From positions 272,900 through 336,899 of the forward strand of contig KV908504.1 in the NCBI GenBank assembly GCA_002005505.1: a stretch of DNA of 64,000 bases, given 5' to 3'. Source of the stretch: Botryococcus braunii (taxonomy: Eukaryota > Chlorophyta > Trebouxiophyceae). Below, one piece after another: positions 21,263-32,288 of this stretch. Position 1 is the first letter of the stretch, and every line of letters starts with the position of its first letter. Below the pieces are notes generated by a model. It was not told the DNA's origin. It searched no databases and was given only the letters and a program-made list of their open reading frames with translations. A program made the position numbers and the translations under genes.

Positions 21263-23711
21263 CCAGCCTCCGAAGGGAGCGACGAGATCGCTACGCTACG
21301 AGCATCGAACTGCTGCTCGTGAGCTCCTGCTGGCACAGGAGAAGGGTGAGAGCTGTGAGCGAGTGGGGCTGACAGAATGTGACACTGAGTCACAGGGACC
21401 AGGGGAAGTGCAGGAAAGGGGTCAGAATCACGAGAGACCTGCATCACATGTGAGCGATGAGAGGGGGACAGTCTCTGATCAGACTGAAGATGGTCCAAGT
21501 GAGCTGAGCTGTTTGGGTGGGACCTGTTCAGTGCCTGAGAGTGATGTTAGAGATGCATCATGTGAGATGAGCTGCACAATCCATGAAGCCCAGATACAAT
21601 GTGGTGCCAGCCACACAAATGAGGGCAATGCATGTGAGCGCGCAGCTGGGCCTGCGTCCCAGCGCACATGTGTAATGGGTGGAAGACAGAGAGAGAGAGA
21701 GGCACTAGCTCAGTGCTCAGAAGGAGCAGCCACACAAATCCAGCGGGGTACTCAGACTGCTTGTGAGGGAACTGACGAGACTGCTACTCGCCAGACATGT
21801 GAGAGTGTGAATGAGGAGGTGAATCGGAAGCTTAGACAATGTGTGACAACTCCAGATTACAAGAGCTTTCCGAGAGATACCTGTGTCTGGGAGAATGATG
21901 TAAGCGTGCGGAGCAGTAAGCTTGAAAAGGCAAACTGCGAGTCAAAGAGAGAGAGAGAGCAGAGAAGGAAATCTGAAACTGCTCAGGCCGTTCCAACGTG
22001 CAGTGCGGCGACAGTCAGCGGAAGAGTAGTGGGTGAGAGAGAGAATGAGAGCAGCACTGCTGAGAGCCAGGGAGAAAAGGGGAAGCATACTGGAGTGCGT
22101 TTCAGCAAGATAAGCGTGCCCTCAAGCTTGAGAGAGGCACAGCAGTCTCCCCAGTGGGAATACTGGAAGGCTGCCATGCAGGAAGAGCAGAATTCGTTGG
22201 ATGCCCACGAGGTGATAGAGTATGTCCCCAGACCTCGTGGTCATAAAGTGATCCCAGTTCACTGGATTTTCTCAGTGAAAATGGATGCTCATGGTAATGT
22301 GCTAAGGTTCAAGGCAAGGTTGGTAGCTCAGGGATGTAGGCAAATTCCTGGGGTAGATGTCATGGAGGTATTTGCACCAACTAGCAGTTATGGGTCTAGG
22401 AGAGCATTGCTTTCAGTGGCTGCACAAGAGGGTCTTGAGATCCACCAAGTGGATGTCAAGACAGCATTCTTGAATGGTGAATTGGAAGAGGAGGTGTATG
22501 TCACACAACCTCCTGGTTTTGAGAATGGGGATGGTAACACTGTATGTCGCTTGAAGAAGGCCTTGTATGGCCTGAAGCAAGCACCCAGGGCCTGGCATAA
22601 GACCCTGAATGAGAAGCTGCATACCATGGGATATGAGGTGTGTAAGAGTGATGCTGGTGTCTATGTGAAGTGTTCAGTAGATGGAGGGAAGTCTTTTGTG
22701 CTGATATATGTTGATGATCTGCTGATAGTTTCTAAGGGCATGGGAGAGATTGAGAGAGTGCAGGGGTTACTCAAGCAAGAATTCACCATTCATGATTTGG
22801 GAGAGGTGAAGGATTTCTTGGGTTGCCAAGTGATGAGAGACAGGGATAAAGGCCTTATTTCATTGAGCTGTATCCCTAAGATTGATGCACTAGTAGAGAA
22901 ATTTGGGCTGGATCTGGAGTCATTGGGGCCTGACACTCCAATGACTAAGGATTTTGTAGCCACCCAGAGGCCTGTGTCTAAAGACAACAGTGACAGTATT
23001 GGTGCTGGGAGCATTTTGCCTCCAGGTAACCGATACTGTGAGCTGGTTGGGTCCCTATTGTATATTGCCAATACCACCAGGCCTGATATAGCTCAAGCTG
23101 TGGGGGTACTCTCTCGTTATAGGATTAATCCTACCACAGCACACTGGAATGAAGCCATCAGGGTGCTGAAATACCTTAAGGGAACGAGAGAGCTGGCTCT
23201 GATTCTTGGAGGGAAGGATACAGAATTAGAAGGTTTCGAAGATGCTGATTATGGTGGTGATCAAGATCATCGCTTCTCCACTACAGGTTATGTCATCCGT
23301 GTGTTTGGAGGGGCTGTAGTTTGGGGAAGCAAGAAGCAGTCTGCAGTGGCCACCTCCACTGTAGAAGCTGAGTTCATGGCGGCAAGTGCAGCTGTCAAGG
23401 AGGCTAATTGGGTGAAGGGCTTTCTCGAGGAAATTGGCATTTCCCCGTGGACAGTCAAGATTCACTGTGATAATCAGGGATGTATCAATCATCTCAGAAA
23501 TCCGGTGTTCTCAAAGCACACTAAGCATATTGCAATCAGCTTCCACTTTGCGCGTGAAGCTATTGCATTGGGTCAGGTTGATGTGAAATACGTTCCCTCA
23601 GCCAGGAATGTAGCAGATATCTTCACCAAGCCTTTAACAAGGCAGGTATTTCAAGGACATCGTGAGGCTCTTGGTTTGGCCAAGTTTTTGTGAGGAAAAG
23701 GCAAGGGGAAG

Positions 23712-24445
23712 TGTAATAATAGTGAAAGAGCATTTTGGTGCCTTTCCCTCAGAAGAGTAATAGTGGCCAGATCAGCTCGGATTAACCAGCGGGAACATTC
23801 ATTATAATGAGTAATAGGTGGCAGAACCTAGGAGTTCTGCCAGAATCAATCTTGATCAATTTCACATAGATTAGGGAGAATGAGGTAATTGGACACGGTT
23901 TGCTTGAAAGGATTTATGACGCCGGCGTGCAAGGGCGAGGCACTTGATTGGGACATTAAAGGCACTTAGGGTGCTTATCTCTTGACTGTTGCCTATCAAG
24001 TCCTCATTCATATTCGGTCACTGCTTGTTCTCCTACACACAACAAGAGTGCCGACGAGCTAATCACCCTTCGTGCCCGGGTCATACAGGTAATCTGACGT
24101 TGAGCGACAGAAGCCTCATTGACAATTGGTTAGGAAGAGGTCTAGATTATGTTATTAAGTTGGTGCTAATGCTTTTGCTCATTGAACACTAATAATGCAG
24201 ACTATCGGTAGTTGCGTAGATTAAGTAGTTTTGGGTTATGAAGTGATGAGAGAAAGCAAGTAGCATTGTAATCACTTGATTGGGACATTAAAGGCACTTA
24301 GGGTGCTTATCTCTTGACTGTTGCCTATCAAGTCCTCATTCATATTCGGTCACTGCTTGTTCTCCTACACACAACAAGAGTGCCGACGAGCTAATCACCC
24401 TTCGTGCCCGGGTCATACAGGAAACGCCAAGCTCAGAAGTGTTCA
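23712..24445 (+). repeat. 3' LTR of element A
   Basis: This LTR is preceded by the polypurine tract and followed by the ATATC duplication. It begins TGTAATAA where the 5' LTR has TGTTATAA, and it shows about three further substitutions by eye. R1 is 23941-24088 and R2 is 24273-24420. Confidence 0.9.
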
Positions 24446-24450
24446 ATATC

Positions 24451-24504
24451 AACGGGCTGAGGAGCGCCCAGAGCTCAGCGGTACATTCGTCCACGAAGGA
24501 ATAA
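24451..24504 (-). pseudogene. LINE remnant, continuation of 9594-10073
   Basis: The minus frame here (SFVDECTAELWALLSPL) runs straight into the LINE frame at 10070 once element A and one copy of its target duplication are set aside. Upstream it is cut by the LTR of element H at 24505. Confidence 0.65.
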
Positions 24505-24640
24505 TGTCGAGTTGTGAACATACATTATAGAATGCCTTGTGCTTTAGGTGATCTTCAAATGTACATTATTAGGATACGGGTCCACTATCCACATAAGGTA
24601 CCTCGAGACACGTTCGGATGAGGTCTATTTCGAACATAAG

Positions 24641-25426
24641 CACCCCGTGACATAAGTCTCCGGGTTTGGTACTTTGCAAATTGCTTCACTTTGTGAGATG
24701 AGTACAAAGCTTGCGTGCCCCAATTTTGGCATGTAAGCTGTGCGTGAGTGTGGCAAGCTACTGACGGAAAATCACCGGGATGCATATATGTTTCAAGCCA
24801 CAGCACTTCGAAGAGTATAGACACCCAAAAAAGGCTCAGTTCAAAACGGCCAGTATCAAGGTATTGCCCTGGCTCGCACCTTTGCATTTTCCTCACACTC
24901 CGCGAGGAGGTTCCGACCCCAGCCTTCCAGCCCAGAGGGAAGCAGTATTCAATGTCCTCCAGTCATTTTTTTTTAGTTTATTTCTCACCTATGCACAATG
25001 GAGCGTGCAAAAATAGGGATTGAATCCGGCAAAAACTCATTCCGGATTCTTCAATCTTGTGAAAACGCTCTAGCTCCCAGCAACCATCACCGATTTTTCC
25101 CAAACCAACCCCAACTCATGTGTATGAATATTCACATCCAACGCATCAAGTTTTTTGATTTTTAGAGCTCTGTGCGGGAAGTTAGGCTCACCTACACACA
25201 GGGGTCCGAAATTCAGTTGCCACGTTGGTGATTACAGGCTGTACGGCAGCGGCAAATTTGTACCTCAAATCATTCATGGGCCGGACACAAACTGTGACAT
25301 CAGGTAATTAATCACCGGAACTACCTATCAGAGGTCACATTTCATAATTTCATTGCGTACGGACAAAGTTACAGGCCTTCAAGTCGATGGGTACCGCTAA
25401 AACCCGGAGACTTATGTCACGGGGTG
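24641..25426. mobile_element. Non-autonomous terminal-inverted-repeat element, CACTA-like
   Basis: A 786-bp element has perfect 27-bp terminal inverted repeats (24641-24667 and 25400-25426) that start CACCCCGTGACATAAG. It is flanked by a 3-bp AAG duplication (24638-24640 and 25427-25429), confirmed by the uninterrupted homologous site in the solo LTR near 26085. A CAC start with a 3-bp duplication fits the CACTA/EnSpm class by known rules, but there is no transposase frame, so the assignment is tentative. Confidence 0.8.
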
Positions 25427-25520
25427 AAGGTACATTGTGATCGTGATCACACGTTTGTGATCGAGCTCTTAAGGCTGCTGTCGTCGCTTAGTCGGCCAAC
25501 TGGTTTGGAAAGATGCTGGG

Positions 25521-26221
25521 TGTAAAAGGTTATGGGCAGTGGCGTATCCTGTAAGCAAGCAGACAGGTCGTAAGTTCGTGCCTCTCCAGCTACAGTCCTT
25601 GACGACTGTCTGCTCTTTAGGCACATGCAACTGCATGAACAAGACTGGCATCCTTATGTGCCCAGTATCTTTCCAAACCAGTTCCGTTACATGTTGATCT
25701 GTCAATGTGCATCTACACACGGATAAGCTCCTGACGGCTGAAAGCAAGTACCTTCCTATACTCAATCAAGACTCCGTCCCTTAGATGTTTGGGAGACTTG
25801 ATTGTACACTAAGATGGTTCACTTACAAACAAGCAATCAAACATGAACACATTACCAATACACACCCTACGTCACCGCACCTGTAAGCAAGCAGACAGGT
25901 CGTAAGTTCGTGCCTCTCCAGCTACAGTCCTTGACGACTGTCTGCTCTTTAAACACATGCAACTGCATAAACAAGACTGGCATCCTTATGTGCCCAGTAT
26001 CTTTCCAAACCAGTTGCTCGACTATGCGGTGATCGCAGCTTTAATAGTCCTTTCACACTAACGCGTAATCTAGATCAGATTGTACCTTATGTTCGAAATA
26101 GACCTCATCCGAACGTGTCTCGAGGTACCTTATGTGGATAGTGGACCCGTATCCGAATAATGTACATTTGAAGATCACCTAAAGCACAAGGCATTCTATA
26201 ATGTACGTTCACAACTTAACA
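25521..26221 (-). mobile_element. Solo LTR of the H family
   Basis: A 701-bp minus-strand LTR (TGTTAAGTTG...TTTTACA) inserted into R1 of the H LTR, with a CTGGG duplication at 25516-25520 and 26222-26226. No internal region remains, the usual result of LTR-LTR recombination. It has its own R pair (minus reading R1 26015-25881, R2 25683-25549, 135 bp) with donor GTGCGG and acceptor CTTACAG, and a TATTAAAG box about 31 bp upstream. R1 and R2 differ at a few positions, so it is older than B or C. Confidence 0.88.
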
Positions 26222-26697
26222 CTGGGCATTCTTGATGCTAGTCTTGTCCATTGAGTTAGATGTGCAATATAGCAGACAATCGTCCGGACTGGAGCTTGAG
26301 GCACCTACTTTAACGACCTGTCTGCATGTTTACAGGTGCGACGAAGCAGTGTGTGGTGTGTAAGATGTGCATGTGTGATTGCTGAAGTGCGAGTGAACCA
26401 TCTTAGTGTACAATCAAGCCACCCAAAAAGTTAAGGGATGGAGGCTTGATTGAGTATAGGAAGGTACTCGTTCTTAGCCGTCAGGAGCTTATCCGTGGTT
26501 GTTGATCCTAATGCTCACAGTCAGATCATCGTGTAACGAACTGGTTTGGAAAGATGCTGGGCATTCTTGATGCTAGTCTTGTCCATTGAGTTAGATGTGC
26601 AAAATAGCAGACAGTCGTCCGGACTGGAGCTTGAGGCACCTACTTTAACGACCTGTCTGCATGTTTACAGGTGATGCCGAATGCCCATAACCTAACA

Positions 26698-27481
26698 GGT
26701 TATGGGCCCACCCAGCTCTGGGTGCTGAGGACAAGCCGATATGTGGTTTTTGGGCAAGGCACTGGTGGCCAGCGGACACTACACAAGTCTACTCCAGTCC
26801 CTCAGGGAGCGACAGCCCCGCCGTTTGTACCCCGCCTTCATGTCGCAGTATATGCTTCAGAATCCATTCGAATGGATTCTGAAATGCCAAATCCTGGGAG
26901 TTTCATCCGCAAGGCGAGCTGGTGAAATCCCGGTTGGAAGGGGACGAGGCGGAAGACCACCTTGGGATGGAGGAGTGAAGTTTTGAGTGCATATGGGAGG
27001 TTGTGTATGATTTGGGTCCTGAAATTGTGAGTGTGTGGCTCAATGAGTTGAGAGAGGAAGTGATGCAGCTGTGTTACAGTAAGTGTAGTGGTTGAGAGGT
27101 GAACCAATAGAAAGGCTTCTTTTTAAGTCTGTCACCCACTTAAGGCTGGAGATCAAGGGGATCAGATTTACAAAAGTAGTAATGAATGACCTCTACCCAG
27201 TGACAGCAAGTGTGATACTCAGCAGGAAAATGTGGGTGGACCCTAGGGAGCCCCCACACAGGTATTGGTAGACACCATGAGCAACAGTACAGGTACTGCA
27301 GCATGTGGATGGGCTTACATATGTGTTGTACGTGTAAGCGTGTGTAAAGATGTTCATGAGCTGGGGCTTGAAAGACATTGATTGTGTATGTGTAAACAGC
27401 CAGGAGTTGGTACAATATGGTGGTAAGGGACTTTTGGTTCCCCAGTCCACTGAGCACATTCTTATTGTGGTTTGCGCTGCT
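26698..27481 (+). other. Primer site and decayed interior of element H
   Basis: GGTTATGGGCCCACCC at 26698-26713 is the primer site. Beyond it I find no gag or pol homology. A plus frame (26741-26986) with SLRERQPRRLYPAFMSQYML is open but unrecognised. The interior appears deleted or replaced, and where H ends is unclear. Confidence 0.45.
26856..26883. repeat. Perfect 28-bp palindrome
   Basis: TTCAGAATCCATTC is followed immediately by its exact reverse complement. It could form a cruciform or be a dyad binding site. No flanking duplication suggests that it is itself mobile. Confidence 0.85.
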
Positions 27482-27647
27482 ACTCGCTGATGGCTAGTCC
27501 CTAATGTTGAGGGTGAGAAAGGCTGATCAGGTGTCGCGTTCGGACTCGCTGATGGCTAGTCCCTAATGTTGAGGGTGAGACAGGCTGATCAGGTGTCGCG
27601 TTCGGACTCGCTGATGGCTAGTCCCTAATGTTGAGGGTGAGAAATGC
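27482..27647. repeat. 62-bp tandem repeat, about 2.7 copies
   Basis: Units begin ACTCGCTGATGGCTAG at 27482, 27544 and 27606. The first two differ at one visible position (GAGAAAGG against GAGACAGG), and the third diverges after about 40 bp. Confidence 0.9.
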
Positions 27648-27971
27648 TAAATCGGGAGTCGTGTGCCTCATTGAACTGTCGTGCACTTGCGGAGTCAAGA
27701 CCTCTTATCGGAACTGCTGTGTAATCAATGTCATGACTTGTCTTATGTGCCTGGCATTCCTTCCTTGTTTTCCAGAGTGTGAAACTTGACATTGACTGGT
27801 TGTGTCTGGTCAATGATGTGTAGTCAATGCGCTGTGTGGCTGATGTTGTGTGGCCAACGCGGTTTTCGAACCTTGAGTGGTCCTACATAGGGTCATATAT
27901 GGGTCCAGTGTGGCTTGTGAGACCTCTCTATGTGTTTGGGCTGACCAGGAGTGAGTTGTGGGTACCAGAAG
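27648..27971. other. Unassigned spacer
   Basis: It contains several short GTGTGGC/TCAATG-like partial repeats around 27780-27870 but no gene or element boundary that I can support. It adjoins the outer end of the F2 LTR. Confidence 0.4.
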
Positions 27972-29332
27972 TGTGAAAGAGAGAACACCTGTAAGTCCGC
28001 AAAAGGATTTGTCAATGCACTGTAGAGGTTTCGTCAGTCAGACCTCGACACACCCTTTGGCGCGACTGATACAGGTTCGACAGGAGCGCCTTCCCTTGCG
28101 GCAACCAAAAAGCAAGTGCGACTGTCTCAAAGACAAATCAAATATGCAATAGCAAGCTTCAACTTGTAGCAAACAGACAGGACTTCCATTCCGTGGCACA
28201 GGATTCGGCCAACCAACGAATCGATTACATGGGACAATATTACTGCTTGCCCTACTGGCACAATCTCATATACGCATAAATTACTTCTCACATCAGCTGG
28301 TTTCATAGCATCGTCTCAGACATGTTCTGTGCCGGACCTGAGTCCGGCACACTCGTTCCCTTGACGACCTAACAGCACAGCTTTGCGACAGTCAACAAAA
28401 TATCTAACCAAATAGGAATTATCTCATTAAATCACAACTACATCAATACCTGTAAGTCCGCAAAAGGATTTGTCAATGCACTGTAGAGGTTTCGTCAGTC
28501 AGACCTCGACACACCTATTGCCCCAAGCATTACGATTTAGCCAGAGCAATGAGCAACATTGCAAATGCGGTGGTTATCAAATACATCATGCTATTCTATC
28601 CTCTGTCAAAGTGACAACGTACCCTTTGGCGCGATACAGGTTCGACAGGAGCGCCTTCCCTTGCGGCAACCAAAAAGCAAGTGCGACTCTCTCAAAGACA
28701 AATCAAATATGCAATAGCAAGCTTCAACTTGTAGCAAACAGACAGGACTTCCATTCCGTGGCACAGGATTCGGCCAACCAACGAATGACGAGTCTGTCGC
28801 CTCCAGCAGTTAAATACCTGACCGTGTTTGGCGCCCAAGGGACTCGATAAAAGTCGAGTCCCTGAAAGCTTCTCACTCCAAAAGGTCCCTAATTGGTAAT
28901 CCAATACGGATGATGTGTCCTAGACAAAATACCTAAAGGTCCCATTTTCTGTACCTAATTAAACACACTGATGTGGCCGCCTAAGAATTAGTTTGACTGA
29001 CCTCGAATACGTATTCGAGGTCCCAAAAACAAGTTCCACTGAGTGCCACGATGCTGTGTGAGTCAATGCAAAGTTGTCCAAACCTCTATGTGAAGTTACG
29101 TGAGGAAGACTGAGGTCTGTCAAGGAATTATGTCGCTTCACAGCCAAGTTCCTAGGACTAGCTGGAAGAAATATGCAGTAGTTTGCACCTAAGGCCCAAC
29201 AGTGTTGTGCCGTCCAGGGCAGCCTGGCATGCACGACTGTTTTGCCTAGGATTAGTCAGAAGAATACCTCTGAATAAGTCCAACAGTAATGCTCCCTAAG
29301 TAATTACCTGATCTAGGTCATTACCTACAACA
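27972..29332 (-). repeat. 3' LTR of F2 (family F) with intron-bearing R1 and intron-less R2
   Basis: A 1361-bp LTR reads TGTTGTAGG...TTTCACA on the minus strand and is preceded by the polypurine tract AAGGGGAAG. R1 is 28786-28450 and holds a 108-bp GTACGT...CAATAG insertion at 28622-28515. R2 is 28221-27989 and lacks exactly that segment. R1 is followed by GTATTG and R2 ends GACTTACAG. R1 also lacks 4 bp relative to the other F copy. U3 has two strong hairpins (about 28844-28863 and 29003-29025). Confidence 0.88.
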
Positions 29333-32283
29333 CTTCCCCTTGGACGTTTCAGAGGTCCAGCTATATAGTAATATATTAATATTATTTACAGTAATTACAG
29401 TAATATATTGTACTACTTCTCAGGCAACGCCCACTGTAGTACATGCTTCTGGGTCAGGCGTGCTTCGGGGGAGTTACTAGTGAAGGAGGTAGCTAATCTC
29501 CTCACCCTCCGCCTTTGCCCGTGGTCACTCGGTCGTGGTGAACACCAGCCGGAAAATAAGACGTCACTCGCGTGAAACGACACCAAGTGTATTGCGGTGA
29601 ATCTTGAACAACACAGGGACGAGTGGTTTCGTAAAGATGTCCGCCATATTCTTCTGGGTGGGTACATACTTCACGTCCACGTCACCCTGAATGACAGCAG
29701 CACGTGCATGGTGAAATGCCACAGCAACATGCTTGGTGTACTTGGAATTTACAAGATTCCGTAAATTCCGAACACACCCAGAGTTATCAATGAACAGAGG
29801 AGGTTTCCACACATCAACATGAATCTCCTCCAAGAAACCGCGAAGCCAGATGGCTTCTTTGACAGCATGACTAGCAGCTCGAAACTCTGATTCCACTGTT
29901 GATGTAGCAGTGGCACTTTGTTTCTTGCTGCCCCAAACAACTGACCCACCATAAACTTGGAACACGAAACCTGTAGTGGATGCTCGCATATCTAGATCAC
30001 CCGCATAGTCGGCATCGACATAACCCTCAAGAGGAGATGTGCCCCCACCAAGCTGGAGTGCAAGATCCCGAGTGTCCTTCAAATACCGGACCACTCGAAG
30101 ACCTTCTTGCATATGTGCAGTGGTAGGTGTGCCTCTATACCGTGAAAGAACCCCTGCCGCATGAGCAATATCAGGACGTGTGGTATTAGCTAAATACAGA
30201 AGAGAGCCAATCAGCTCACAGTAACGATGCCCGGGTTCCAAAGCAACCCCAGCCCCATCAATGGGATTGGACTGAGTTGAGTGACTGGTGTGCACAAATG
30301 ATTTACTCATAGGTGTGTCATAGGCCCGTGTGTCACCACTAAGTCCAAAACTGTCCACCAATGCATCTATCTTCAGCCCACTACTCATCCACATCAGCTT
30401 CCGCTCTCGATCTCGAACAATCTGACATCCCAGGAAATCCTTGACTTCCCCAAGATCATGAATAGAGAACTCTTTCCCTATAGTCTCCTTAAAGGCCAAT
30501 ACACGTGGGAGAGCCTTTGACATGATCAGCATGTCGTCTACAAAGAGAACCAAATACACAGGATCTTCCCCTGGAACATTTGACACATAGATTCCTGCAT
30601 CTGACATGCATGCAGTAAATCCATGTTTAGCCAGTGTGGCATCAAGCGTATGATACCAGGCACGTGGAGCTTGTTTGAGGCCGTACAGAGCCTTACGCAA
30701 GCGACACACTTGGGGACCACCATTGTGAAATCCTGGAGGTTGGGTAACGTAAACCTCTTACTCCAAATCCCCATTCAAAAAGGCAGTTTTTCTATCGAGC
30801 TGATGAATTTCCATATCCTCAGCAGCTGCCTTACACAGAAGAACACGTCGAGCCCCGAAGCTACTGGTGGGTGCGAAGACTTCGTCCACATCAATACCCT
30901 GAATTTGACGACATCCTTGTGCAACAAGACGAGCTTTGTACCTTATAACATTACCGTGGGCATCGATTTTTACAGAATAGATCCAGTGAACTGGGATGAC
31001 TTTCTTTCCTCTGGGTCTTTCAGTGTACTCAAAGCACTCATGAGCATCGAGAGAGTTCTTCTCCTCGATCATGGCTTGTTCCCAAAACACCCACTGATCA
31101 GACATTCGTGCCTCACGATAGTTACTTGGTACAGGAATCTTGCTAAATCTCACTCCTGCAGGACTAGCAAGGCAAGCACGTAGAAAAGCAATACTGGCAG
31201 GTTCACTGGCATCCCCTCCTGAATCCGCAGTACGGAACACACATGAAGGCATCTCCCCACTGGGTTCTGCCCCATCTTGCTCATGCAAAATGTCTCTAAC
31301 AATCCTGGCAGATCCTGCCCATGGATTATCTGAGCTCTGCCTTGTGGCAGATGGCAGATTATCAAAGAATGCAACCTTGCCTCTGGATCTCATCTGACCC
31401 ACTACTCTCCGTGCTTCCTGACTCCCGCTCTCATCTTCTCTCACAACAGCAGCAGTTATCATCTCTTCATGTTCACATACCATCTCAGAATGGTCCACTG
31501 CGTCATGCACATTGCTAACTCGAAGTCGAGTTTCACGATCAGATTCACATTTTGCATTAACAAGCCTCCCTACAGCCTCATCACGTACATGCATAGCAAC
31601 AGCATTGTCATCGCTACACTGATCAACAGCACTTGAATCACCCTCCACTGCAGAGTCAGTGTCAACTCCAGTACCCCTCCCAGTACATTCAGCTTCTCCT
31701 GCTTCCCCTACGTCTCCTGCTTCCCCTGGTTCCCTGGACGTTGTAATCCCCCCTTCTTCTGTACTGGTGTCATCATGTACAGTGACGGTGGTAGGAGCTT
31801 CAGCAGCAGCTTCGATCCCAGCCTGCTCTGTGATGTCACCAGACTTGGGTTGCTCTTTACGAGCATTTCGTTGCTGCAGACGCTCTGCACGTGTCAAAGC
31901 TCCAGGCTGCAGCTGGAAACGTGCCGTACCACCAGGCCAGGGGAATGCGCCCGGGGTGCGTGAAGTTGGAGACTTGGCCAGTGGTACTGCCATGAGTCTC
32001 AGTCGGGCTATGGTGCGAATCCCTCCACTGGTGGTTGGTGCAGAGGTCCCATGCCTGGTAGCAGCATGCATGCGCCTGGGCACCTCACTGACTCCAGGTG
32101 ATTGGCTTGAGGATGCTGGACTAGGCGCAGTAGAACCAGGAGACCCCACTGGGGATGGCGCAAAGGGGGCACAGGGTGCAGTGAGGTTGGAGTGCCTAGT
32201 GCGCGCAGGGGGTGCACAAGGTGCGTGGGGTGCAGTGGGGTCTGGATGCAGTCGGGCAGTTTGAGGGCGAGCTGGGAGGGTTC
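29333..32283 (-). pseudogene. F2 pol remnant: spacer, reverse transcriptase and RNase H
   Basis: The minus-strand coding fragment covers a Pro/Ser/Glu-rich integrase-RT spacer (frame from 32283), RT (start RFSKIPVPSNYREA, catalytic FVDDMLIM near 30530) and RNase H (DNSGCV near 29790), ending VSRE and TGA at 29564. A TAA nonsense codon at about 30755-30757 splits RT; the homologous codon is Glu in F3. Gag, protease and integrase are missing because the fragment ends at 32283, next to the E LTR. The RT core reads VDD where A and B also have VDD, so the catalytic pair is kept, but the copy is inactive. Confidence 0.85.
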
Positions 32284-32288
32284 ATCGT

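Larger units (their letters stand above)
11407..23693 (+). pseudogene. Element A gag-pol, broken by a small deletion and by element B
   Basis: The coding sequence runs 11407-14250 and resumes at 21268-23693 after B and its duplicated target. Order: gag, zinc knuckle (CNYCHKKGHFWRDC), aspartic protease (WLVDSGASVH), GAG-pre-integrase (LWHSRMGHPG), integrase (HVDTVGP, CDRGTEF, YTPQQNGIAERANRTL), a long Ser/Glu-rich spacer, reverse transcriptase (YVDDLLIV) and RNase H (DNQGCI). Compared with element D, about 4 bp are missing near 11706, shifting frame inside gag. The second frame (11721 onward) is then open to the B insertion, which lies in the spacer between integrase and RT. The gene is therefore inactive as it stands. 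The stop is TGA. Confidence 0.88.
10074..24445 (+). mobile_element. Copia element A, split by element B
   Basis: This is a Ty1/copia element bounded by 734-bp LTRs (10074-10807 and 23712-24445) that start TGT and end TTCA, with 5-bp ATATC target duplications at 10069-10073 and 24446-24450. Inside are a half-tRNA primer site, a 174-codon ORF1, gag-pol, and a polypurine tract (AAGGGGAAG) abutting the 3' LTR. Element B lies in gag-pol at 14251. The two LTRs show about four differences by eye, so A is older than B, C and D but still young. It interrupts a LINE. Confidence 0.92.
24505..26697 (+). repeat. 5' LTR of element H, split by two later insertions
   Basis: The LTR begins TGTCGAGTTGTGAAC and ends CCTAACA directly before a GGTTATGGGCCCA primer site. 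It is interrupted by an inverted-repeat element (24641-25426) and a solo LTR of a close relative (25521-26221). With these set aside, R1 is 25498-25520 plus 26227-26335 and R2 is 26539-26670, each 132 bp. R1 is followed by GTGCGA and R2 ends TTTACAG before GTGATG. A TATA-like CTTAAG at 25468-25473 lies 30 bp before R1. The family is related to B/C by its LTR ends and its R inverted repeat. Confidence 0.8.

Noticed and set aside
26741..26986. Plus frame after the H primer site as an H ORF1 or gag
   Set aside because: It shares no motif with the A/D ORF1 or any copia gag seen here, so no function is claimed.
27972..28221. Tandem copies of CTGTAAGTCCGC... as a CRISPR-like array
   Set aside because: There are only two long copies within one LTR, explained by R1/R2. 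No short regular repeat-spacer pattern exists anywhere in the window.
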